From NCBI RefSeq assembly GCF_002368115.1, contig NZ_AP018316.1, positions 4,904,433-4,917,790 on the forward strand: a stretch of 13,358 nt of DNA. The letters are read 5' to 3'. Position 1 is the stretch's first letter; each line of letters starts with the position of its first letter. Below the pieces are notes generated by a model. The model saw nothing but the letters and a program-made list of their open reading frames with translations, ran no database searches and was not told the origin of the DNA. Positions 1 to 6,036 of the stretch are shown here, one piece after another. The DNA is from Dolichospermum compactum NIES-806. Lineage in GTDB: Bacteria; Cyanobacteriota; Cyanobacteriia; Cyanobacteriales; Nostocaceae. Position numbers and translations under genes: made by a program.

Positions 1-13
1 AGGATTTATGCAG

Positions 14-169
14 TCTGACGCACCCTACAACAGATTTTTAGTGTGACACTTGCGTAAGTCCTATCCCTCTATCTGACGCACCTTACTCAATAAGTTATTC
101 CCAAAGCCGAAAACGACGCAATTTCGTTCATTCGTATCATGGTAAATTAGTGAGCGTGCGTAAGTCCTA
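14..169. repeat. Fragments of cyanobacterial dispersed repeats
   Basis: The 350 bases before the first gene hold no convincing ORF. TCTGACGCACC occurs at 14-24 and 72-82. TGCGTAAGTCCTA occurs at 51-63 and 157-169. The two motifs alternate, so this looks like a decayed pair of a small dispersed repeat unit rather than a promoter. 170-350 is AT-rich with a short palindrome AAGTA-AAA-TACTT at 259-271. I could not assign a clear promoter for the following gene. Confidence 0.5.
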
Positions 170-350
170 GATAAATATTTTCTTTAGCCCCTTTATTTGC
201 TCTACCTCCCAATTTCTTCATTTTCTCATTTTCCCAGTCACCTAAAATTTAATTTTTAAAGTAAAATACTTACTTGCTTGATTTACCGATTTCCCAGACG
301 CAAATTGTGTGAACATAAGCTAAATCGCATACCCCAACCAGCTATCTATC

Positions 351-1382
351 GTGCAAGATACCGACTCCATGAATGACATTGCTGCTGCACTCCAACAGCC
401 GGCAGATTTAGACTTTGCATTACCTGATCCTGAAGATGAACAAATTCCTGAGTCTGATTTTTTACAACAACTTGATGTAGCATGGCAGGTATGCGATCGC
501 TTTGACTTGCAAACAGAAATTTGGCGAGGCCGGATTTTACGTTCTATCCGTGACCGAGAGAAGAAGGGCGGCGATGGGCGCGGTACAGGGTTTCTGAAAT
601 GGCTCAAAGAACGCGAAATCAGTAAAACTCAAGCCTATAGTTGGATTCAATTAGCTAATAGTGCTGATACCTTGATATCAGATGGCAAACTGAACCCAGA
701 TACAGTTAATAACTTTAGTAAACGGGCATTTGTAGAAACCGCCAAAGCCGCACCGGAAGTGCAACAGATGGTGAGTGAAGCCGCAGAAAAAGGCGATCGC
801 ATTACCCGCAGAGAAGTCCGTCAACTCAGTGACGAATGGACAGCCATGTCCTCGGATTTATTACCAGAAGAAGTCAGGGAAAAAGCCGCAGATAACAGCT
901 TGCCACCGCGCTACATTGCCCCTCTAGTCAAGGAAATGGAAAAACTGCCCGAATTGCATCAAAAGGCATTACAAAGGGATATAGCCGCCAATCCTGACGT
1001 TGATACTGTCAAACAAGCCACCTCCGAAGCCCGTCAATTAGCCAAGTACCTGAAATCAGCCGCCCAAGTTCAAGCCTTAATAGCGGAAGATGTGGATATT
1101 GAAACCGCATTAGAAGAAGCCCAGAGAGTCGGTTGTTTAAGTATTGCTGCTGACTTGGTAAATCAGGCATCGCAAATTGAACAAACCATTGGCAAATTGT
1201 ATATGACCTGGAAAAAAATCAGTAGTTTAGCAGATAGATTATATGTAGATACTGGTGCAAGTACGCCTAATTTGCGATCGCTCCTCACCTGCATAGAACC
1301 TCTAGGAGGGGAAATCATGGAACTGCAATTAAGCGGTACAACAGAACATACCATTAGATTACAGATTCAGGAAACGAATTAG
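351..1382 (+). CDS. Conserved cyanobacterial protein of unknown function with HTH-like region
   Basis: I do not recognise a named gene. The product is a 343-residue soluble, mostly helical, charged protein with no signal peptide or membrane segment. Residues 45-110 (FLKWLKEREISKTQAYSWIQ) resemble the helix-turn-helix segment of DUF3102/ParB-like DNA-binding proteins, in which a short acidic N-terminus precedes a 'growth-plus-HTH' module. Residues 130-160 (KAAPEVQQMVSEAAEKGDRI) resemble the helix that follows the HTH in ParB/KorB-like proteins. The C-terminal third is coiled-coil-like helix. The start is GTG at 351; an in-frame ATG at 369 is an equal alternative, since neither has a Shine-Dalgarno sequence. 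The C-terminus seems altered: another frame continues with protein-like sequence after a likely 1-bp deletion near 1363. DNA binding is inferred from fold resemblance only. Confidence 0.75.
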   Translation: MQDTDSMNDIAAALQQPADLDFALPDPEDEQIPESDFLQQLDVAWQVCDRFDLQTEIWRGRILRSIRDREKKGGDGRGTGFLKWLKEREISKTQAYSWIQLANSADTLISDGKLNPDTVNNFSKRAFVETAKAAPEVQQMVSEAAEKGDRITRREVRQLSDEWTAMSSDLLPEEVREKAADNSLPPRYIAPLVKEMEKLPELHQKALQRDIAANPDVDTVKQATSEARQLAKYLKSAAQVQALIAEDVDIETALEEAQRVGCLSIAADLVNQASQIEQTIGKLYMTWKKISSLADRLYVDTGASTPNLRSLLTCIEPLGGEIMELQLSGTTEHTIRLQIQETN

Positions 1383-1481
1383 GTGATTTGGAACCAGAGG
1401 ATGTTGACAATCTCAGCGGCTAAAGCCGCTGAGATTCTGCGCTGAAACGAGCCAGTTTTAATAGCCTGGATGACCTCAAAA
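1370..1481 (+). pseudogene. Out-of-frame C-terminal remnant of the preceding gene
   Basis: In the frame beginning at 1370 the translation reads GNELGDLEPEDVDNLSG, then stops inside the hairpin at 1409-1436, then resumes in the same frame as SALKRASFNSLDDLKS up to the IS boundary. Both parts look like real protein sequence (acidic, helical). Adding one base near 1363 would join this frame to the upstream gene as LQDSGNELGD. If the IS is removed, the frame ends AGT-TAA, with the stop supplied by the GTTAA target. This suggests the original gene was about 35 residues longer and was damaged by a frameshift, a palindrome insertion and an IS. The reading is inference from one sequence. Confidence 0.4.
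1409..1436. repeat. Perfect 12-bp-stem palindrome, REP-like
   Basis: AATCTCAGCGGC and GCCGCTGAGATT flank a TAAA tetraloop, giving a perfect 12-bp stem. No T-run follows on either strand, so it is a poor Rho-independent terminator. The AGCGGCTAAAGCCGCT core is a palindrome I associate with dispersed REP-like hairpins in cyanobacteria. It interrupts the remnant frame at 1370-1481. Confidence 0.6.
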
Positions 1482-1640
1482 GTGACATACTCCACACACT
1501 CCCCTATGCCTTGCGGCACGCTTACGCGAACGGGTGAGTGTGGGCAACGAGCGCGACTCTTCTATGAAGACATTGACTGAGCTTTAAGACCGTGTGTCCC
1601 ACGGTTCTTGATATTAATTGAAGCATTCAAATCCCGGCAC
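1482..1640 (-). ncRNA. Possible omega RNA (reRNA) scaffold at the TnpB 3' end
   Basis: In studied IS200/IS605 elements the TnpB guide RNA derives from the 3' end of tnpB and the right end, and its guide is the flanking DNA just outside the element. Here that would cover the last tnpB codons and the right-end hairpin, with a guide read from 1481 downward on the minus strand. The position is inferred by analogy; the 5' limit is arbitrary. Confidence 0.3.
1495..1542 (-). repeat. Right-end subterminal hairpin of the IS, with repeat in its loop
   Basis: CACACTC (1495-1501) pairs with GAGTGTG (1536-1542) and CCC (1502-1504) with GGG (1532-1534), leaving one bulged T at 1535. The 10-bp stem with a bulge matches the style of IS608 end hairpins. 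The 27-nt loop (1505-1531) is unusually long and contains GCCTTGCGGCACGCTTACGC, a sequence type common as a small dispersed repeat in Nostoc genomes. Confidence 0.6.
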
Positions 1641-2737
1641 AAACTGACCTTACAGTTAGGGCAATTGTGCGTTCTTTGGGATAGCGGCTTTTTAACTTTG
1701 TTACCACAACTAGAGCATTCTTGGCTTGTTCCGTTTGGATTTACAGCGATTACTTTCAGCCCAGCATTTTCGGCTTTGACTGTTAGTATTGAAATAAGTT
1801 GTCCCCAACCCGCATCGTTAATACTTTTTGCCAATCTTGTTCTAGCAAGTCCCTTGATGTTTAACTTTTCAACAGCTACTACATCATATTTTTTCAGTAG
1901 ATTGTTTGCAGTTTTAAAATGAAAATCTTTGCGGGTATCTGATACTTTCTTGTGTTGAATACCCAGTTTTTTAATAGCTTTTTTACGACGATTAGATCCT
2001 TTCTTCTTACGAGAAACACGACGTTGTGCTGACTGTAATTTACGTTCAGCTTTACGCAAAAACTTAGGGGCGGCAATTCTTTCATCGTCTGAAGTGACGA
2101 TAAAATCTATTAAACCTACATCAATACCAACAATATTATTAGCATTAAAATCAGGTTTAATCGTTGGAACTGTTTTGTCGTCAAGACTTAGAGTTACATA
2201 ATACCCGTCTGCTTTTTTAGTGACAGACACAGTTTTAATATTAAACCCATCGGGTATTTGACGATGAACAATTACTTTAATATCACCTATTTTTGATAAC
2301 GTGATTCTGTTATTAACAAAGTGATGTTGCTTGAATTGGGGGAAAGTGAAAGTTTTATATTGCCCCGCACCTTTAAATCTAGGTTTTCCAGATTTCTTAC
2401 CATTTACATCGCCTTTTAACCATCGGTCAAAGGCTAACTCAACTTTTTTAGGGACTTCCTGTAGCACCTGAGAATGAATTGTTGTGTACCAAGGACGGTC
2501 TTTTTTAAGTTGAGTTAATGATGCTTTTTGACTGTAATAATTTGGTTTATCCTTGAGTTCTGGTAGATAGCAAACGAAAATGGAACATTTATCAATAGGA
2601 GAACGGTTTTGTTCATACCAATGAAACCGTTGAGCCAGCAAATAATTATATTGATACCGCAACATTTCTAGTGTTTTATCAATCTTTTCTGCTTGCTCTT
2701 TTGTTGGTTTAATTTTGTATTGGTAGGATGTCCGCAC
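1562..2737 (-). CDS. tnpB: TnpB, RuvC-like RNA-guided nuclease of IS605-type element
   Basis: This 391-residue protein is typical of TnpB in length. The N-terminal part (1-200) contains the OrfB helix-turn-helix region beginning VRTSYQYKIKPT. The RuvC-like catalytic triad looks complete: D206 in GIDVGLIDF, E290 in VEKLNIKG, and D369 in CRDLNASINI. A zinc ribbon lies between the last two (C341, C344, C359, C362). A basic stretch near 229-258 (RKAERKL, SRKKKGSNRRKK) fits nucleic-acid binding. TnpB homologues cut DNA next to the element's target motif using an RNA guide, which helps retain the element. I chose GTG at 2737: homology starts there and an AAAGG lies about 10 nt upstream. The open frame extends to 2983, but that extension is antisense to tnpA and not TnpB-like. 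One odd point is CRD instead of the usual DRD at motif III. Confidence 0.9.
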   Translation of the reverse strand: MRTSYQYKIKPTKEQAEKIDKTLEMLRYQYNYLLAQRFHWYEQNRSPIDKCSIFVCYLPELKDKPNYYSQKASLTQLKKDRPWYTTIHSQVLQEVPKKVELAFDRWLKGDVNGKKSGKPRFKGAGQYKTFTFPQFKQHHFVNNRITLSKIGDIKVIVHRQIPDGFNIKTVSVTKKADGYYVTLSLDDKTVPTIKPDFNANNIVGIDVGLIDFIVTSDDERIAAPKFLRKAERKLQSAQRRVSRKKKGSNRRKKAIKKLGIQHKKVSDTRKDFHFKTANNLLKKYDVVAVEKLNIKGLARTRLAKSINDAGWGQLISILTVKAENAGLKVIAVNPNGTSQECSSCGNKVKKPLSQRTHNCPNCKVSLCRDLNASINIKNRGTHGLKAQSMSS

Positions 2738-2760
2738 CTGATTATTGCCTTTTTCTGGTG

Positions 2761-2788
2761 TTGGTGTTACTATTTTAGTATACACCAA
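2761..2788. promoter_or_regulatory. Palindrome between divergent tnpB and tnpA starts
   Basis: TTGGTGT (2761-2767) is an exact inverted match to ACACCAA (2782-2788). With one bulged base the arms extend to TTGGTGTTACTA / TAGTATACACCAA. It lies in the 76-bp gap that must hold both promoters, so it may be an operator or a hairpin that limits transposase expression. The function is inferred from position. Confidence 0.4.
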
Positions 2789-2813
2789 TTGCAAGAGATA
2801 TGGCAAGAGGCTC

Positions 2814-3227
2814 ATGAAAAATGATTTTGTCTTAAAGGGAAGGTCGGTCAGCGACTTAAAAGTACATCTAGTTTTAACGACAAAATATAGGCGTAAAGCC
2901 TTTACTGGAGAGATGTTACGGCGGCTGCACGTCATTTTAGAAGAGCTATTAGTTAAATGGGATTGCAAGCTTGTGGAGTTCAATGGAGAAGAGGATCATA
3001 TCCATTGCTTATTTCAATACCACCCGGACTTAGAATTAAGCAAACTGATAAATAATCTTAAATCAGTTTCTTCTAGGAAGTTACGCCAAGAATTTTCGGA
3101 ACATTTAGCCAAAATTTATTGGAAAGATGTTTTTTGGAATGGGTCTTATTTTGTAGCTAGTTGTGGTGGGGTAACTATCTCAACGTTACGAAAATATATT
3201 GAAAATCAAAATTCACCGGAAGAATAA
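2814..3227 (+). CDS. tnpA: TnpA, Y1 (HUH) transposase of IS605-type element
   Basis: This 137-residue protein has the usual length for IS200/IS605 TnpA, which acts as a dimer on single-stranded DNA to excise and insert the element. The core strand VSDLKVHLVLTTKYRRKAF is at residues 12-30. The metal-binding HUH motif is H62-I-H64 in DHIHCLF. The catalytic tyrosine is Y128 in STLRKYIENQ, and the helix carrying it is followed by a conserved Asn/Gln. The FWNGSYFVASCGGVT segment at 107-121 is a family hallmark. I chose ATG at 2814, preceded by AAGAGG at a short 3-nt spacing. An upstream in-frame ATG at 2745 would add 23 unrelated residues overlapping the tnpB promoter side. The gene looks intact. 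Confidence 0.92.
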   Translation: MKNDFVLKGRSVSDLKVHLVLTTKYRRKAFTGEMLRRLHVILEELLVKWDCKLVEFNGEEDHIHCLFQYHPDLELSKLINNLKSVSSRKLRQEFSEHLAKIYWKDVFWNGSYFVASCGGVTISTLRKYIENQNSPEE

Positions 3228-3248
3228 GAAAGTGTTCGTTTCCTCCAT

Positions 3249-3286
3249 GTTCCCTTCCTTCGTGCTACGCACATTAGTCAGGGAAC
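3249..3286. repeat. Nested hairpin between tnpA and the left IS end
   Basis: GTTCCCT (3249-3255) pairs perfectly with AGGGAAC (3280-3286). The loop contains a second stem, GTGC (3262-3265) with GCAC (3269-3272). There is no T-run, so it is not an obvious terminator for tnpA. The CGTGCTACGCAC core resembles small repeats scattered in Nostoc-type genomes. Confidence 0.45.
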
Positions 3287-3311
3287 TGTCGTCAACTCAC
3301 GCGCCATTCAT

Positions 3312-3338
3312 CCCACGCTCCTAAGAGTGAGACGTGGG
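3312..3338 (-). repeat. Left-end subterminal hairpin of the IS
   Basis: CCCACGCTC (3312-3320) pairs with GAG-A-CGTGGG (3329-3338) with one bulged A, leaving an 8-nt loop. It ends 10 nt from the predicted left cleavage point after TTAAC. Its imperfect stem parallels the right-end hairpin, as expected for TnpA recognition sites. Confidence 0.6.
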
Positions 3339-3392
3339 GCTTCTGTCGGTTAAGCTAAAATCCTTGATTTTATTAACTATTTTAATACAACA

Positions 3393-3476
3393 ATGGCTAA
3401 ACCTTTCAAGTGGACATATAAAGGTAAAGTCCTAGCTATTTAATGGTCTATTTATTTACGCCAAGCTGCACTAGAG
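3393..3476 (+). pseudogene. Possible IS6-like transposase remnant
   Basis: A short reading frame starts MAKPFKWTYKGKVLAI, meets a TAA at 3441, and continues in frame as WSIYLRQAALES. The order FKW, then a hydrophobic stretch, then W-x-x-YLR resembles the N-terminus of IS6-family transposases (FKW...RWYLRY). Only about 28 codons remain. The match rests on a few residues, so this may be chance. Confidence 0.25.
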
Positions 3477-3491
3477 TCAATACTCGCCATC

Positions 3492-3528
3492 AAAAAGATC
3501 CCCGACTTGTTTGAGAAGTCGAGGATCT
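3492..3528 (-). terminator. Rho-independent terminator of ctaB
   Basis: On the minus strand a 13-bp stem (arms 3516-3528 and 3496-3508, one G-U pair) with a 7-nt loop is followed by TTTTT (3496-3492). It begins 31 bp after the ctaB stop, so it most likely ends the ctaA-ctaB transcript. Confidence 0.85.
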
Positions 3529-3558
3529 ATGTTTTGAGCGTTATTCTTTAGTTCTTGA

Positions 3559-4509
3559 CTACAAGTGCAATTGATGAAGCACTGTACTCACTAAATGATG
3601 AGTAATGGGTAAACTATCTACCACCATTGCCAAACACAATAGCATCATGTAGGAAATGGAATACAAAAATAACTCGCGGGCGATGGTTTTATCTTCGGGA
3701 TTTTGCAGTAAGCGCCAAGACTTATGGACAAATACTCCACCTAAAGTCAAGGCAATAACAGCATAGACAATGCCACTGGCGCGTAGGGGATAAAACAGCA
3801 GGATGGTGGCTGTGACAGTAATTACTGTATAAAACCAAATTTGCCTGACGGTTGCTTCGTCACCTACGACTACGGGTAACATGGGGATGCCTACCTTGGC
3901 GTAATCATCACGAATCATAAGTGCCAAAGCCCAGAAATGGGGGGGTGTCCACAAAAAGACGATCGCAAAAATTAGCCAAGCTGCCCAGCTTAAAGTATCT
4001 GTGACTGCTGCCCAACCAACTAAAGCGGGAATTGCCCCTGCGGCACCACCAATGACGATATTTTGGGTGCTATGACGTTTGAGCCAGTGAGTATAGACTA
4101 AAACATAAAAGATGATGCCAGAGAAGGCTAAAAATGCTGCTAGAAGATTGGCGCATACTGTGAGGAGGGTAAAAGAAAGTACAGCCAGGGCGATCGCAAA
4201 AATTAACGCATCCCGGGGTTGGATTTTCCCAGAGGGCATAGGACGATGGCGTGTCCGCTCCATGTCATAATCTATATCTCGGTCATAGATACAGTTAATG
4301 GTTTGGGCGCTCGCTGCGGCTAAAGTTCCACCAATCATGGTAATAATTAACAACCAAGGATCTACCTCACCCTTTGCGGCTATCCACATACTCCCAGCAG
4401 TGGTAATTAACAGTAGGGGAATAATTCGGGGTTTGGTTAGCTGGTAGTAACTTTGAACGACTTGGAGAAATGTGTCGTGTTGACGACGAGAGACATTAGT
4501 CTCAATCAT
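3559..4509 (-). CDS. ctaB: Protoheme IX farnesyltransferase (heme O synthase)
   Basis: This 316-residue inner-membrane UbiA-type prenyltransferase transfers a farnesyl group from farnesyl diphosphate to protoheme IX, giving heme O, the precursor of heme A. The first Asp-rich motif is at residues 72-80 (N72, D76, D80 in NCIYDRDID), followed by R89-P90. The second conserved loop includes WTPPHFWALA (187-196) and DDYAKVGIPM with D201, D202 and K205. About eight or nine hydrophobic segments fill the rest (for example 30-44, 53-71, 101-140, 150-170, 175-197, 225-270, 282-300). Length and N-terminus match the family; the start is ATG 4509 with a weak AAGGA upstream. It follows ctaA on the same strand by about 104 bp and shares its terminator, so the two probably form one transcript. 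Confidence 0.97.
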   Translation of the reverse strand: MIETNVSRRQHDTFLQVVQSYYQLTKPRIIPLLLITTAGSMWIAAKGEVDPWLLIITMIGGTLAAASAQTINCIYDRDIDYDMERTRHRPMPSGKIQPRDALIFAIALAVLSFTLLTVCANLLAAFLAFSGIIFYVLVYTHWLKRHSTQNIVIGGAAGAIPALVGWAAVTDTLSWAAWLIFAIVFLWTPPHFWALALMIRDDYAKVGIPMLPVVVGDEATVRQIWFYTVITVTATILLFYPLRASGIVYAVIALTLGGVFVHKSWRLLQNPEDKTIARELFLYSISYMMLLCLAMVVDSLPITHHLVSTVLHQLHL

Positions 4510-4588
4510 TTTAGGTCTTTTTCCTTATTTTTCAAGAACTGGTCAGCAAACCGCTGGCTGTGAGGACAATGAGATTTTATGGATTTAC

Positions 4589-4602
4589 GTCAGGAGTCAG
4601 GA
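4589..4602. repeat. Short heptanucleotide repeat in the ctaA-ctaB gap
   Basis: GTCAGGA is repeated twice in tandem and followed by a partial third copy (GT). It is a minimal member of the heptanucleotide (STRR-type) repeats that recur in the gaps of this region. The remaining 90 bp between ctaB and ctaA show no gene. Confidence 0.4.
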
Positions 4603-4613
4603 GTAAAACTGGC

Positions 4614-5540
4614 TTACTGTGTTTGTGACGGAGGAAGTAAACCATCCCGCAGTGATAAAACTGTAAATACTACCAAAGTCCCCAGTAAAGTCGCACCGAT
4701 AGCTTGGTGAGAAACAGTGAGAGGTTCAACTTGTAAATGTAACCGGAAGGTAGCCACACCCAAGAGGAGTTGTAAAATCAACAAGCCACCAGCCATATTT
4801 GCTAGTTTTCGCAAAGCTGGATGCAGCGCTGGTGTGCGCCAAGAAATGAAAACAACTGCTAAAGTGGCGATGGTTGGCGGTACTAAGCCAAAAATATGAC
4901 TGTACATGACATCACAAAGTTGTTCACCTGCCAAACATTGGTGTAAAGCCCAACGCGAACCTACTAAAGCACCAACTAGACTTTGCAAGTAGACGCAAAC
5001 AGCAGCAGTTAAACCCACCCAAGGCAACTTTCCTACTGTTCCCGTGCCTTGATAGGGACTCAAACTTGTACCGATAATTAACAAAGTGGTGAAAAATAGT
5101 AGTGCTGTTCCTAAATGGGCGGTAACGATATCAAACCGCAATAATTCAGTTACAGTCAGTCCTCCCAAAATCCCCTGGAATACGATTAAAAACAGGGCAA
5201 ATGTGGATGCCCAAGGTAGCCACTTGGGTAAATATTGACGATGCCACCAGGATAAACCACAAAGGGCGATCGCACTAAAACCAATTAAAGCCGCATCCAG
5301 GCGATGAAACCACTCCAAAAACACTTGGAGATTCATTTGCTTGGCTGGAACTAACTCCCCATAGCACAAAGGCCAGTCAGGGCAAGCAAGTCCAGCATTC
5401 ATGACGCGGGTAGCACTGCCTATAGCCATCAAAATCAAGGTGGCTACGCATATTTTCCACACCAAGCGACGAATCATCTCCTGGGGCTGTTGTGCTACTG
5501 TGGCCGCTTTATTTTGTTGTTCTAGGACAAATTCATTCAT
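4614..5540 (-). CDS. ctaA: Heme A synthase
   Basis: This 308-residue integral membrane protein oxidises the C8 methyl of heme O to the formyl group of heme A. It shows the two-fold repeat of four-helix bundles. Heme ligand candidates are H79 (in EWFHR, with conserved E76), H142 (TAHLG), H215 (YSHIF) and H278 (SHQAIG). The paired cysteines of type-2 CtaA are present: C53/C59 in LACPDWPLCYG and C202/C209 in HQCLAGEQLC. I chose ATG 5540 over an upstream TTG (5546) because GAAGG lies 8 nt before it. The N-terminal 25 residues are a polar extension. It is the first gene of the leftward ctaA-ctaB unit and is divergent from the oxidase operon that needs its product. Confidence 0.96.
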   Translation of the reverse strand: MNEFVLEQQNKAATVAQQPQEMIRRLVWKICVATLILMAIGSATRVMNAGLACPDWPLCYGELVPAKQMNLQVFLEWFHRLDAALIGFSAIALCGLSWWHRQYLPKWLPWASTFALFLIVFQGILGGLTVTELLRFDIVTAHLGTALLFFTTLLIIGTSLSPYQGTGTVGKLPWVGLTAAVCVYLQSLVGALVGSRWALHQCLAGEQLCDVMYSHIFGLVPPTIATLAVVFISWRTPALHPALRKLANMAGGLLILQLLLGVATFRLHLQVEPLTVSHQAIGATLLGTLVVFTVLSLRDGLLPPSQTQ

Positions 5541-6036
5541 TAACAATACCTTCGGACCGCTTGTGCAAGAACAGTTGAAAATTTTCTATTTTGATTTAGT
5601 ACCAACCTCTACTCACCCTAACCTATAGGTCAAAATGTAGAAATCAGCTTTCCCTTACACTTTGGATCACTTTAGCTAGTTTTCGCTGTAAGATTTCGTG
5701 CTGTTTTGCAGATGGAAATAATTAATCAATGAGAATTAATGGAAATTTCCGAAAATTTTTGGACTAATTGTCATCTAATCTCGGCAAGACAACTTATCTC
5801 CCTTGTACTCAAAATTGTGTTCTTAATCGAAAAAATTAATAAAGATTTCAGACCAGCGGACACTATATCTCATTGCCTGCACTACCTTAGTAGGTAGAGT
5901 TACTTTAACAAGTGAAGTAACTTACAGACAAAAATACCTTTGCCATTTTTTGCTTTGTTGGGTTGCGCTGTCGCTTAACCCAACCTACGAATCCAAGGTA
6001 TTGAGATAAAATAGTCAATTAATCACAAAATCAGCC
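5541..6036. promoter_or_regulatory. Divergent ctaA / ctaC regulatory region
   Basis: This gap of about 500 bp separates the divergent heme A and oxidase genes and must contain both promoters. Near the ctaC side are two adjacent inverted repeats: CTACC-N6-GGTAG (5882-5897) and AGTTACTT-N9-AAGTAACT (5898-5922). Across them lies a GTA-N8-TAC sequence (5890-5903), the consensus for NtcA, the nitrogen regulator; its spacing to a good -10 box is not ideal. ctaC lacks a clear Shine-Dalgarno sequence. A dispersed repeat sits at 5956-5988. The left half (5570-5870) is AT-rich without an ORF. Confidence 0.4.
5956..5988 (+). repeat. 33-nt dispersed repeat, copy 1
   Basis: The sequence begins TGTTGGGTTGCGCTGTC and ends CTTAACCCAACCTAC. 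It forms its own hairpin (GTTGGGTT with AACCCAAC). An identical copy in the opposite orientation lies at 9615-9647, on the other side of ctaCDE. Repeats of the type TTGGGTT...AACCCAA are widespread between genes in Nostoc-type genomes. Confidence 0.8.

Larger units (their letters stand above)
1482..3348 (-). mobile_element. IS605-type insertion sequence (IS200/IS605 family)
   Basis: The element is about 1.87 kb with divergent tnpA and tnpB, the classic IS605 layout. Read on the minus strand, the left end begins directly after TTAAC (3353-3349), matching the family habit of inserting 3' of a short TTAC/TTTAAC-like target. The right end would finish at TCAC (1485-1482), close to the TCAA cleavage site of IS608. 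Both ends carry subterminal hairpins with a single bulged base (3312-3338 and 1495-1542), the structure bound by Y1 transposases. No terminal inverted repeats or target duplication are expected in this family, and none were seen. Both transposition genes look intact, so it may still be active. The boundaries are my prediction and could be off by a few bases. Confidence 0.75.

Noticed and set aside
320..607. 95-codon open frame on the minus strand
   Set aside because: It lies antisense to the start of the gene at 351, its translation is Ser/Cys/Arg-rich without family features, and it has no ribosome binding site.
1409..1436. Terminator of the first gene
   Set aside because: The stem is strong but no T-run follows on either strand, so a REP-like palindrome fits better.
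1608..1922. 104-codon open frame on the plus strand inside tnpB
   Set aside because: It is the antisense shadow of the zinc-ribbon and RuvC end of tnpB.
2738..2983. N-terminal extension of tnpB to 2983
   Set aside because: The extra 82 codons are antisense to tnpA and unlike TnpB; homology begins at the GTG at 2737, which has an AAAGG upstream.
4717..5628. Plus-strand frames opposite ctaA (4717-4899 and 5401-5628)
   Set aside because: They are shadows of a well-supported membrane enzyme gene and have no recognisable domain.
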